From: Bacteroidales bacterium
GTDB taxonomy: Bacteria > Bacteroidota > Bacteroidia > Bacteroidales > VadinHA17
Reading direction: 5' to 3'
Length of the DNA: 13,333 nucleotides
Assembly: GCA_030692905.1 (NCBI GenBank)
Contig: JAUYBT010000224.1
Span: forward strand, 1-13,333
Part shown: positions 7,275-13,333 of the stretch, piece by piece
How the letters are laid out: each line of letters starts with the position of its first letter
Numbering within the stretch: position 1 is the first letter of the stretch
Position numbers and translations under genes: made by a program
Notes under the pieces: generated by a model
Seen by the model: only the letters and a program-made list of their open reading frames with translations
Told to the model about the DNA's origin: nothing
Databases searched by the model: none

Positions 7275-7307
7275 TTGCAGAAAGATTTTGTAAAAGTTGC
7301 AGAAAGA
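7275..7307. repeat. TTGCAGAAAGA direct repeat pair
   Basis: The 11-mer occurs at 7275-7285 and 7297-7307, a 22-bp period, with TTT then TA(A/C)A after each copy. It lies 77 bp upstream of the excisionase-like gene and just before its promoter boxes. It may be a binding site for that protein or for the integrase; this is inferred from position only. Confidence 0.45.
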
Positions 7308-7323
7308 ATTTACAACCTAAAAC

Positions 7324-7356
7324 ATTGTATTACTGCTTGAACCCATATTAACTTTG
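7324..7356 (+). promoter_or_regulatory. Bacteroidetes-type promoter of the excisionase-like gene
   Basis: TAACTTTG at 7349-7356 matches the TAnnTTTG -7 box exactly, with ATTG at 7324-7327 in the -33 position (21-nt spacer). Transcription would start near 7363, 20 nt before the ATG at 7384. Confidence 0.45.
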
Positions 7357-7383
7357 CCTTTTGTTGCATTAATTAATAGTAAT

Positions 7384-7635
7384 ATGGAATTACACAGTAT
7401 CATTCAGAGAGCAGTTACAGAAGCCCTTAATAGTAATGCAACTGCCAATTTTAAAAAGGCTGATTTTGATCTTGTTGGTATAAATGAGGCAAGCTCATTG
7501 ACTGGTTATTCCAAGCACACCCTATACAAAATGACAAGCAAACATGAAATTCCTTTCATAAAACGACCGGGAGGGCGGAAGATTTTCTTTTCAAAGAAAG
7601 CCTTGCATCATTGGATAGAGTTTGGGGAAAATTAA
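7384..7635 (+). CDS. excisionase-like helix-turn-helix protein
   Basis: An 83-residue protein with a MerR/excisionase-type winged helix-turn-helix at residues 30-80. LVGINEASSLTGYSKHTLYK is the DNA-recognition part, and IPFIKRPGGRKIFFSKKAL with a closing HHWIEF is the wing and last helix. Such proteins direct excision or regulate genes of integrative elements. The in-frame TTG at 7354 is rejected because it lies in the promoter box; the ATG at 7384 is the first start after the predicted transcription start. Its place after int suggests a role in excision or in controlling the downstream replication-like genes, which is inference. Confidence 0.85.
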   Translation: MELHSIIQRAVTEALNSNATANFKKADFDLVGINEASSLTGYSKHTLYKMTSKHEIPFIKRPGGRKIFFSKKALHHWIEFGEN

Positions 7636-7722
7636 AAATGGTTATTAATAGTTAAATATTTTTTACAGGAAAAGGAAGTTGAAATAATGGACGCATAACT
7701 TGAATAGAAAAATTGCGACGAC

Positions 7723-8343
7723 ATGAAAAAAGAAGGAAATAACGAGGAAAAAATCAACGGTTACGTGTTGTCTCGGCATTGGTTCAACTTCGCATTTGAA
7801 AACCCTGATAAAGTCAATACTAATCATGCAGCACTCTTTTATTGGATAGTTGAACTTTGCAATAGATTAGGTTGGAAGGAAAAATTTGGATTACCAACAG
7901 TTTGCAGTATGGAAGCATTAGGAATAAAATCTTATAATACTTACAAGGCGACACTTGACGACCTGATAGAATTTGGCTTTATAAAACTCATTACAAAGTC
8001 ACAAAATCAGTACACTTCAAACATAGTTGCTCTATCAAATTTTAATAAAGCACCATACAAAGCACTCGACAAAGCACTGACGAAGCACACAACAGAGCAA
8101 AATGATATATATAAACAAGAAAAAACAATACAAACAGTAATAAACAATGAACCTTTTATGTCAGATGCTTTCAGCACTGACTACACACTTTCTACAATTT
8201 TTTATTCTTTAGTTTATCAACTTTGGATGCAGTGTTATGATAACCGGGTGACAAAGAAAATAAAACCTATTATTCTGCAAAAAGCAAAACCGGAAACATG
8301 GGCAAATAAAATAGCAACGAATATTAATAAACATTCATTATGA
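7723..8343 (+). CDS. putative winged-helix replication-type protein of a mobile element
   Basis: A 206-residue protein. Its first 110 residues (NGYVLSRHWFNFAFENP, NHAALFYWIVELCNRLGW, FGLPT, then IKSYNTYKATLDDLIEFGFI) look like a winged-helix domain I associate with phage and element proteins of Bacteroidetes, near replication genes. KALDKALTKHTTEQ (113-126) follows, then a less conserved tail. No helicase or nuclease motif is present. The frame overlaps the next gene by 4 nt (ATGA), so the two are translationally coupled. The role in replication or partition is inferred from family resemblance and position. The gap 7636-7722 has only a three-codon ATG and no clear promoter. Confidence 0.65.
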   Translation: MKKEGNNEEKINGYVLSRHWFNFAFENPDKVNTNHAALFYWIVELCNRLGWKEKFGLPTVCSMEALGIKSYNTYKATLDDLIEFGFIKLITKSQNQYTSNIVALSNFNKAPYKALDKALTKHTTEQNDIYKQEKTIQTVINNEPFMSDAFSTDYTLSTIFYSLVYQLWMQCYDNRVTKKIKPIILQKAKPETWANKIATNINKHSL

Positions 8344-8945
8344 GAAAAGGTAAAAATAGAGTTTGCAGTATCTGTGGCAAGTTAATCCGACCTGGCGGTA
8401 TGGGTGGTCACGTGCGTCTGGCACATGGGATTACAGTAATAGTTAAGCACGTGCGTGACATACGTGGTGACGTACCTGCTGACGTGCGTGACATGCGTGG
8501 TGACGTACCTGCTGATGTGCGTGACGTGCGTGTACAACGTCCAAGTGATAATGTAAAAAAGAGTAATGAAATGGTGGAAACATGTATCGAACCAGGCGGA
8601 TTCACAGTTCCTACTCCAATAATCCAAAATATTTCAAATGTTGTAGGTAAGGATCTATCCGAGTGTAAACGTCCGGACGGTAAACATTTTTACACTGATA
8701 CTGATTTGCGGATACTTACAAGACGTTTAATCAATCAGACGTACAATCCAGGTAGTGAGGTAGCTCTTTTTAATCAATTTACCTTTATGGATTTGATTGC
8801 AGACTTTGAGCGTCGGTTTGAATGCAGGTTTGACGATGTTAGAAAAGCTAATAATCATGGGAAGATATCGGTTGATTTGGGTACAACTTTTGAAGAGCAT
8901 TGGCTGTTTGCTAATAAGTATAGTTCTTTAAAATATTCAAGATAA
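8340..8945 (+). CDS. zinc-finger-like protein with an internal peptide repeat
   Basis: A 201-residue protein. The N-terminus has a C2H2-like pattern: Cys9, Cys12, His24 and His29 (CSICGKLIRPGGMGGHVRLAH). Residues 38-65 are a tandem repeat of the 11-residue unit VRDIRGDVPAD (two full copies and a partial one), charged and probably flexible. The C-terminal half (about 100-201) has a segment FTFMDLIADFERRFECRF and ends HWLFANKYSSLKYSR; I do not recognise it. The start ATG overlaps the stop codon of the preceding gene, so the two are likely made together. DNA binding is inferred from the finger and context. The repeat DNA is much richer in G and C than its surroundings. Confidence 0.65.
   Translation: MRKGKNRVCSICGKLIRPGGMGGHVRLAHGITVIVKHVRDIRGDVPADVRDMRGDVPADVRDVRVQRPSDNVKKSNEMVETCIEPGGFTVPTPIIQNISNVVGKDLSECKRPDGKHFYTDTDLRILTRRLINQTYNPGSEVALFNQFTFMDLIADFERRFECRFDDVRKANNHGKISVDLGTTFEEHWLFANKYSSLKYSR
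8451..8532 (+). repeat. 33-bp tandem direct repeat (2.5 copies) inside the zinc-finger gene
   Basis: Unit 1 spans 8451-8483, unit 2 8484-8516 and a partial unit 8517-8532. Units 1 and 2 differ at two positions. Each unit is 11 codons, so the reading frame is kept, and contains the words GTGCGTGAC and GACGTACCTGC. A related CACGTGCGT also occurs upstream at 8409-8417. The repeat could be a coding expansion or an iteron-like binding array. Confidence 0.9.
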
Positions 8946-9318
8946 TTAATCCAGCTCTTAAATGTAACCAAGCCCAGGGGAAACGCATCGAATTTCAAAA
9001 CATTCACTTTTCACTAATAGTGAACATTATCTGCCTTGTAGCCTGTATTTCAATGCATTAGATAAAGATATTAAATAGAAGCATTAATAAAATATTCACT
9101 TTTGACAGATAACCAATAAAACTGAAACAACATGAGCGTAAAATTCAGTCAAAGTGATGATTAGTTTTTAAGAACCAATTCCATTTTATTGTTTAACTTT
9201 AATATGAATTATGAATGGTGAAGGTCAGGCAAAAGCATTGTATATATGTGTATTTCATCTTATTATTGGTAAAATGCTTCTGTGACTGACGGGGCATTGG
9301 CATAATATTATCAAAGTC
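8946..9318. other. gene-poor AT-rich spacer
   Basis: No credible gene on either strand. It holds the palindrome at 9010-9024 and the direct repeat at 8997-9014 / 9089-9106. The later part (9180-9318) may be decayed upstream sequence of the recombinase remnant, but no frame can be read confidently. Confidence 0.5.
8997..9106. repeat. 18-bp direct repeat pair with a palindrome in the first copy
   Basis: AAAACATTCACTTTTCAC (8997-9014) and AAAATATTCACTTTTGAC (9089-9106) agree at 16 of 18 positions, 92 bp apart. The first copy runs into TTCACTA-A-TAGTGAA (9010-9024), a perfect 7+7 palindrome around one base, which suits a dimeric regulator. It starts 65 bp after the end of the zinc-finger gene and lacks the T-tract of a terminator. 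Confidence 0.5.
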
Positions 9319-9486
9319 CGCGTCGTGATTACAGTCTTCAGAATGTGTTCAGCAGACATATCATATTTACTTGAATCGGGTACAGATTTAAGGTTTATCC
9401 AGGAGCTGTTAGGTCACAGTAGTTCGAAGACAACGGAGATTTATACGCATGTAAGTATTAAGAGTATACAGAATATAAAGAGTTAG
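9319..9486 (+). pseudogene. C-terminal remnant of a second tyrosine recombinase (XerC/D or integron type)
   Basis: The frame ending at the TAG of 9484-9486 reads SYLLESGTDLRFIQELLGHS, SSKTTEIYTHVS and IKSIQNIKS, which is the catalytic end of Bacteroidetes XerC/D-like or integron-like recombinases, including the GH box and the Tyr nucleophile. Just upstream (from about 9319) the expected HxLRHSFATHLL region is degraded to TVFRMCSADISYLL, with the conserved His lost. No start or N-terminal domains are visible. About 55 residues remain of roughly 300, so it is not functional. It belongs to a different subfamily from the complete integrase at 5860-7092 and so marks an earlier or separate event. 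Confidence 0.85.
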
Positions 9487-9538
9487 TTTGATGATTTATA
9501 GTAAAATTATGGTTAAATTCATGCAAATAAATGAACCC

Positions 9539-9584
9539 AAAAGTAGGCCTATACACCCATTTTGTTATGTATATGGACACTTTT
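9539..9584. other. imperfect 46-nt palindrome, attC-like or hairpin
   Basis: Arm 1 (9539-9555) and the reverse complement of arm 2 (9568-9584) agree at 13 of 17 positions around a 12-nt loop. The outer six (AAAAGT/ACTTTT) and inner six (TATACA/TGTATA) pairs are perfect, with the mismatches clustered between them. Two paired blocks around an unpaired spacer are how folded integron attC sites look. It starts 53 nt after the recombinase stub. The remainder to 9755 holds no gene or clear promoter that I can support. Confidence 0.5.
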
Positions 9585-9755
9585 AGTACACATATAAAGG
9601 AGCGTTCATGCCTTGCAAATCATTGCCCACATGATTATTCCTCATATCCCTCATGGAAAATTAGCATTAAGGATACGAAACAATTAAGGTATTGTAAATA
9701 TTTTATCAATCCAGCAACTAGAATTAACCTCACATAGTCTAAAATCTATAATCCG

Positions 9756-11405
9756 ATGCATATAAGTAAAGTGACAATTCAAGGATTTAAATGTTTTAGA
9801 AGGAGATTTGAACTCCTCCTAAACGATGGACTTAATATTATAGTAGGTAATAATGAAGCCGGAAAATCAACAATTCTCGAAGCTATCCATCTTACCTTAT
9901 CAGGACTGTACAATGGTCGATACCTAAGAAATGAACTTTCAGAGTATTTATTTAATAAAGTAATTATTGAAAATTTCAAAACAGATTCAACCGTTCCTCC
10001 TGAAATAGTAATTGAATTGTATTTTGAAGGAGATGGTTTGGCAATTTTTGAAGGAGATTTTAATTCAGAAAGAGCAAAGAATTGTGGAATTCAGCTAAAA
10101 ATTGCACTAGATGAAAGAGATAGAGATTTATATAATGATTATATCTCAGATAACGATGAGAATGTATCATTACCAATTGAATACTACGAACTGACATGGA
10201 CGACATTTGCAAGAGAAGTAATTACTGCAAAAAATCTACCGTTTAAAGCTGCATTGATAGATTCAAGTAGTAATAGATATCAGAATGGATCTGATATTTA
10301 CCTTTCTCATATTATCCGCAATTATCTTGATACAAATCAAATAAATGGACTACTTCAAGCCCATAGGAGATTACAAAAAACTTTTAGTAAAGAAAAAGTC
10401 GTAGAAGAGGTTAATAAATTAATAGAAGAAAGAACTAAACAAACAGATGGAGACAAAGTAATTAAGGTTGATGTTGATTTATCATCAAAAAATGCATGGG
10501 AGTATAACATGCTTGCTTGTGTCGAAGATGTACCCTTTCAACATATTGGAAAGGGTTACCAGGCAATCCTAAAAACAAAATTAGCTCTAGAACATCAAAA
10601 AGCGACAGAAGCAAATATTATAATGATTGAAGAACCTGAAAACCATCTATCGCACTCAAAACTAAATCAACTTTTAAATGACATCAATGAAAAATGTGAA
10701 AAAGCTAAGAAACAAATAATCATATCAACTCACAATAGTTTCGTTGCTAATAAATTGGGCCTTGACAAACTTATTTTGTTAAATAATAAAAAAACAATCC
10801 GACTTAATGATTTATCAGAAGAAACTATAAAATTTTTTAGAACAATTTCTGGCTATGATACTTTAAGATTAATTCTTTGTAATTCAGCAATCCTCTGCGA
10901 AGGGGACTCAGATGAATTAATCGTTCAAAAATGTTATTTTAAAAAACATAAAAAATTACCGATTCAATCTGGTATTGAAGTAATTTCTGTTGGATTAAGT
11001 TTTAAAAGATACATTGAGATAGCTCTAAAACTCGATAAAAAAATTGCAGTGGTTACAGATAATGATAAGAAATCTGAAATTCTTATTGAAAAGTACAAAA
11101 CCTATAATGATGATAAAGATTGTCCAATAAAAGTATTCTTTGATACTGACGATAACTATTCAACATTAGAACCTCAATTAGTCAAGCATAATAGATGGAA
11201 TTTAATAAATCAAATTGTAGATGCTAAATATAAGAAAGATGGTGCCAATTATAAAAAGGGTGAGTATAAATGTAATAACGAGGATGAGTTGTTAATTTAT
11301 ATGGAGAATCACAAAACTGATTGTGCAATAAAGTTCTTTGATACAGAAATCGAATTCGAATTCCCGGCCTATATTGAAGAAGCAATTAACTATGTCGAAG
11401 AATAA
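9756..11405 (+). CDS. gajA: Gabija-like GajA: OLD-family ATPase with TOPRIM nuclease domain
   Basis: A 549-residue class 2 OLD protein. The ABC-type ATPase half has Walker A GNNEAGKS (31-38), a signature-like HIGKGYQ (263-269), Walker B IIMIEEPENHLS (288-299) and an H-loop STHNS (324-328). The TOPRIM half begins with CEGDSDE (381-387) and has VTDND (433-437) as the metal-binding DxD; TLEPQL (470-475) and a closing FPAYIEEAINYV are typical of the family. Class 2 OLD nucleases occur next to a UvrD-like helicase; that pair is Gabija, in which GajA is a DNA nuclease inhibited by nucleotides that phage replication depletes. The helicase gene overlaps this one by 14 nt. Length is close to that of characterised GajA. 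The two genes are strikingly AT-rich compared with the chromosomal left part, suggesting transfer. No clear promoter was found. Confidence 0.85.
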   Translation: MHISKVTIQGFKCFRRRFELLLNDGLNIIVGNNEAGKSTILEAIHLTLSGLYNGRYLRNELSEYLFNKVIIENFKTDSTVPPEIVIELYFEGDGLAIFEGDFNSERAKNCGIQLKIALDERDRDLYNDYISDNDENVSLPIEYYELTWTTFAREVITAKNLPFKAALIDSSSNRYQNGSDIYLSHIIRNYLDTNQINGLLQAHRRLQKTFSKEKVVEEVNKLIEERTKQTDGDKVIKVDVDLSSKNAWEYNMLACVEDVPFQHIGKGYQAILKTKLALEHQKATEANIIMIEEPENHLSHSKLNQLLNDINEKCEKAKKQIIISTHNSFVANKLGLDKLILLNNKKTIRLNDLSEETIKFFRTISGYDTLRLILCNSAILCEGDSDELIVQKCYFKKHKKLPIQSGIEVISVGLSFKRYIEIALKLDKKIAVVTDNDKKSEILIEKYKTYNDDKDCPIKVFFDTDDNYSTLEPQLVKHNRWNLINQIVDAKYKKDGANYKKGEYKCNNEDELLIYMENHKTDCAIKFFDTEIEFEFPAYIEEAINYVEE

Positions 11406-12555
11406 ATTAATAATTGCTACTGCTGGTGCCGGAAAGACTACTTTTCTGATAAGAGAAGCTTTAAGGATTAAGGATGGGAATATCCTTATCATGACTTATA
11501 CTGAAGCTAATGAGGCAGAAATTAAGAAAAAACTCTTTAATGAAAGTCCAGACCATAAAATACCGAATAATATTACAATTCAGACCTGGTTTACCTTTTT
11601 ATTAAAACATGGAGTAAAGCCATATCAAGGTGCCTATAACAACTATCTTTTTGATAAAGAGATAAAAGGATTGTCTTTTAGTGAAGGTAAATCAGGTTTA
11701 AGATATTTTAATGCAAGAGGATTTCCTGTGTATTGGGGTGAGGAAGAAAATTTTCGGAAATTTTATTTTTCTTCTGATTTTAAAATTTATTCAGATAAAC
11801 TTTCAAAGTTTGTAATTGCCTGTAATGAAAATACTAAAGGAGAGATAATAGATAGATTATCAAGAATATACTCATACATTCTAATAGATGAGATGCAAGA
11901 TTTAGCTGGCTATGATCTTGAAATTATTAAACTATTATTTAAAAGCAACATTCAAACTCTTTTAGTTGGAGATCCAAGACAAGTAATATACTTGACACAT
12001 CATGAATCCAAACATACTCCATATAGAGATGGTAGAATGAAAGAATTTATAAATGACAAATGTCCACGATTATGTGACATAGATGAAGAAACTCTGAAAT
12101 ACTCTCATAGAAACAATAAGGAAATCTGTGATTTTTCTTCAAAATTATATCCAAATCTTCCCTTAAGCGAACCATGTAAATGTGATGAATGCAGACGAGA
12201 AAAATCAGAACATGAAGGAGTATATTTGATCAATCGATGTCAAATTAAAGATTATTTAGTCACATTTAATCCAACTATTCTTAAACCAAAAAATTCTGTC
12301 GCACCTGAATGGAATTTTGGAAAATCAAAGGGATTGACTTTCAAAAGAGTCTTAATTTTTCCTACAGGCACGATAATTCAATATTTAAAAGATGGAAGAT
12401 TGACAAAAAGAATTAAAGGTAAGGAAGAGAAAGCATTTGATATAGCCAAATTTTATGTTGCAATTACCAGACCACAATTTAGTGCTGCAATCGTATGTGA
12501 CTATGACAAAAGTGAAAAGTTTATTGATGGGATTAAGAAATGGCAATCTTCATGA
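11392..12555 (+). CDS. gajB: Gabija-like GajB: UvrD/PcrA-type superfamily 1 helicase, short
   Basis: A 387-residue SF1A helicase. Motifs in order: I ATAGAGKTT (9-17), Ia ILIMTYTEAN (31-40), an Ib-like TIQTWFTFLL (62-71), II IDEMQD (165-170), III VGDPRQVIY (192-200), IV YSHRN (237-241), V KSKGLTF (311-317) and VI VAITR (356-360). All core motifs are intact, so ATPase activity is plausible. The ATG at 11392 gives motif I at the usual distance from the N-terminus and overlaps gajA by 14 nt; an in-frame ATG at 11338 lies deep in gajA and is rejected. Characterised GajB is about 490-500 residues; here the 2B region between IV and V is only about 70 residues and contains CKCDEC (262-267), a possible metal site. 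Confidence 0.82.
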   Translation: MSKNKLIIATAGAGKTTFLIREALRIKDGNILIMTYTEANEAEIKKKLFNESPDHKIPNNITIQTWFTFLLKHGVKPYQGAYNNYLFDKEIKGLSFSEGKSGLRYFNARGFPVYWGEEENFRKFYFSSDFKIYSDKLSKFVIACNENTKGEIIDRLSRIYSYILIDEMQDLAGYDLEIIKLLFKSNIQTLLVGDPRQVIYLTHHESKHTPYRDGRMKEFINDKCPRLCDIDEETLKYSHRNNKEICDFSSKLYPNLPLSEPCKCDECRREKSEHEGVYLINRCQIKDYLVTFNPTILKPKNSVAPEWNFGKSKGLTFKRVLIFPTGTIIQYLKDGRLTKRIKGKEEKAFDIAKFYVAITRPQFSAAIVCDYDKSEKFIDGIKKWQSS

Positions 12556-12610
12556 ATAAAATCTTTTTAACTTACAATAACCTGATAATAAAAAAGGCAC
12601 GAAACGCTAA

Positions 12611-12680
12611 CACGGTCAGTGCCCACCGGGACAATTCCATGCTCACAACCGGGACAATCAACCGGTGGATTGCGCCGGGT
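12611..12680. repeat. GC-rich patch with 23-bp-spaced repeats, possible IS21-type end remnant
   Basis: ACCGGGACAAT occurs at 12625-12635 and 12648-12658 (23-bp period), with a further ACCGGTGG at 12662-12669 and GGTCA upstream (12614-12618). IS21-family ends in Bacteroidetes carry similarly spaced GGTCA...ACCGG repeats. The patch is distinctly more GC-rich than the Gabija genes on its left. No istA or istB gene is present. The call is by resemblance only; the gap 12556-12795 holds no supported gene. Confidence 0.35.
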
Positions 12681-12795
12681 AACGCAAACTCCCTCAACTG
12701 CCGGGCCGTCAGAATGTCTAAAAACCTGTCTGTTTTGTTGATAAATAAGATCTCATTACTTGTTCAAATACATCTGAGTTTTGTATCTTAACTAC

Positions 12796-13333
12796 ATGAA
12801 ATTTATTCAAGGACATAACAGAACCCAAATCAATCTTTTTCCTGTTTCACTGGACCAATCCATCGATCCCGATAATGAAGTCCGGATAATTAACCTTTTT
12901 ATCGATAGCCTTTCTATAAAAGATTATGGATTCAGAATGGACTTTATCGAAAACGGCCGCCCGGCTTATCATCCTGCTGATTTACTTAAGCTCTTCATTT
13001 ACGGGTATTTGAATAAAATCCGATCACAGTACCAAATTGCGGGCACAAAACAGTAAAAAGAACAACTACAACCAGGCTAAAATAGACAGGCATGTAGCAT
13101 ATATTGATAATAAACTCGAAGAATACATCCGTGCATTGGAACAAGAGGACGGAGACAACAAACAACAGATCCTCGATGAGATTGAAAAGCAGCAGAACAG
13201 GAAAGACCAGTATAAGCAAATTGAAAAGCAGCTAAAAGAATCCGGTGAGGCCCAGATCTCTACTTCCGATCCGGAGAGCCGCCAGATAATGATCCGGAAT
13301 AACATCACGGAAGTAGCCTATAATGTACAAACC
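12796..13333 (+). pseudogene. IS1182-family transposase, internally deleted and cut by the window edge
   Basis: From the ATG at 12796 the frame reads MKFIQGHNRTQINLFPVSLD, FIENGRPAYHPADLLKLF and IYGYLNKIRS, the N-terminus of IS1182-family (DUF772-type) transposases. After about 13027 this frame soon stops (13054-13056), but another frame opens at 13028 with STKLRAQNSKKNNYNQAK, a charged coiled segment, then ISTSDPESRQ and NITEVAYNVQT at the window end. In intact relatives these blocks are separated by roughly 80-90 residues, so about 250 nt were lost, with a change of frame. The DDE catalytic domain lies beyond the window. The TTG at 12781 is not needed as a start. No terminal repeat could be defined without the right end. 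Confidence 0.85.

Noticed and set aside
8451..8532. CRISPR-like array
   Set aside because: The repeats are directly tandem without unique spacers and lie in a coding frame; no cas gene is present.
8382..8627. Two overlapping minus-strand open frames opposite the zinc-finger gene
   Set aside because: They are shadows created by the 33-bp repeat, whose length is a multiple of three and so keeps every frame open.
9531..9737. 68-codon open frame between the recombinase stub and gajA
   Set aside because: It spans the imperfect palindrome, has no ribosome site, and its translation shows no domain or typical composition.
12540..12791. 83-codon open frame after gajB
   Set aside because: It covers the GC-rich repeat patch and the untranslated edge of the transposase; the peptide looks like translated non-coding sequence.

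Overview
The window looks like chromosomal DNA of a Bacteroidota (Bacteroidetes) bacterium interrupted by an integrated genomic island. Evidence for the phylum: promoter-like TAnnTTTG boxes, mostly weak Shine-Dalgarno sites, a tRNA fragment without an encoded CCA, an integrase of the Bacteroidetes phage-integrase type, and a decayed sigma-70 C-terminus ending in LKTYLG, the usual end of RpoD in that phylum. No species is claimed.

Left part (1-5670), ordinary but scarred chromosome. A frameshifted stub of an IS30-type transposase (about 102-314) precedes a two-gene unit of a slipin/stomatin-like membrane protein (444-1361) and an overlapping Mth938-like protein (1345-1677). Next come an unrecognised 254-residue protein (1777-2541), cyclopropane-fatty-acid synthase (2646-3767) and a FabF-type beta-ketoacyl-ACP synthase (4236-5471). 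Between the last two lies a degenerate minus-strand fragment of a sigma-70 factor (3913-4106). Terminator-like hairpins follow fabF.

Island (from about 5720 rightwards). The 3' half of a minus-strand tRNA-Pro(GGG) gene (5673-5720) sits 139 bp before a tyrosine integrase (5860-7092), the usual result of integration into a tRNA gene. The intact tRNA-Pro should mark the other end, beyond this window. Behind the integrase are an excisionase-like helix-turn-helix protein (7384-7635), a putative winged-helix replication-type protein (7723-8343) and a translationally coupled zinc-finger-like protein (8340-8945) carrying 33-bp in-frame tandem repeats. A gene-poor stretch (8946-9755) holds a palindrome, a direct repeat, the C-terminal stub of a second (XerC/D or integron type) recombinase, and an imperfect 46-nt palindrome resembling a folded attC site.

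Cargo. Two overlapping AT-rich genes, an OLD-family ATPase/TOPRIM nuclease (9756-11405) and a UvrD-like helicase (11392-12555), have the architecture of a Gabija anti-phage system (GajA+GajB). The helicase is short (387 residues) and has a CxCxxC cluster. To the right is a GC-richer patch with 23-bp-spaced repeats resembling an IS21-type end, then an IS1182-family transposase with an internal deletion that puts its two parts in different frames; it runs off the window end.

The most notable observations are the tRNA-Pro-anchored island carrying a compact Gabija-like pair, the repeat-bearing zinc-finger gene in the island's replication-like operon, the attC-like palindrome, and the sigma-70 fossil.
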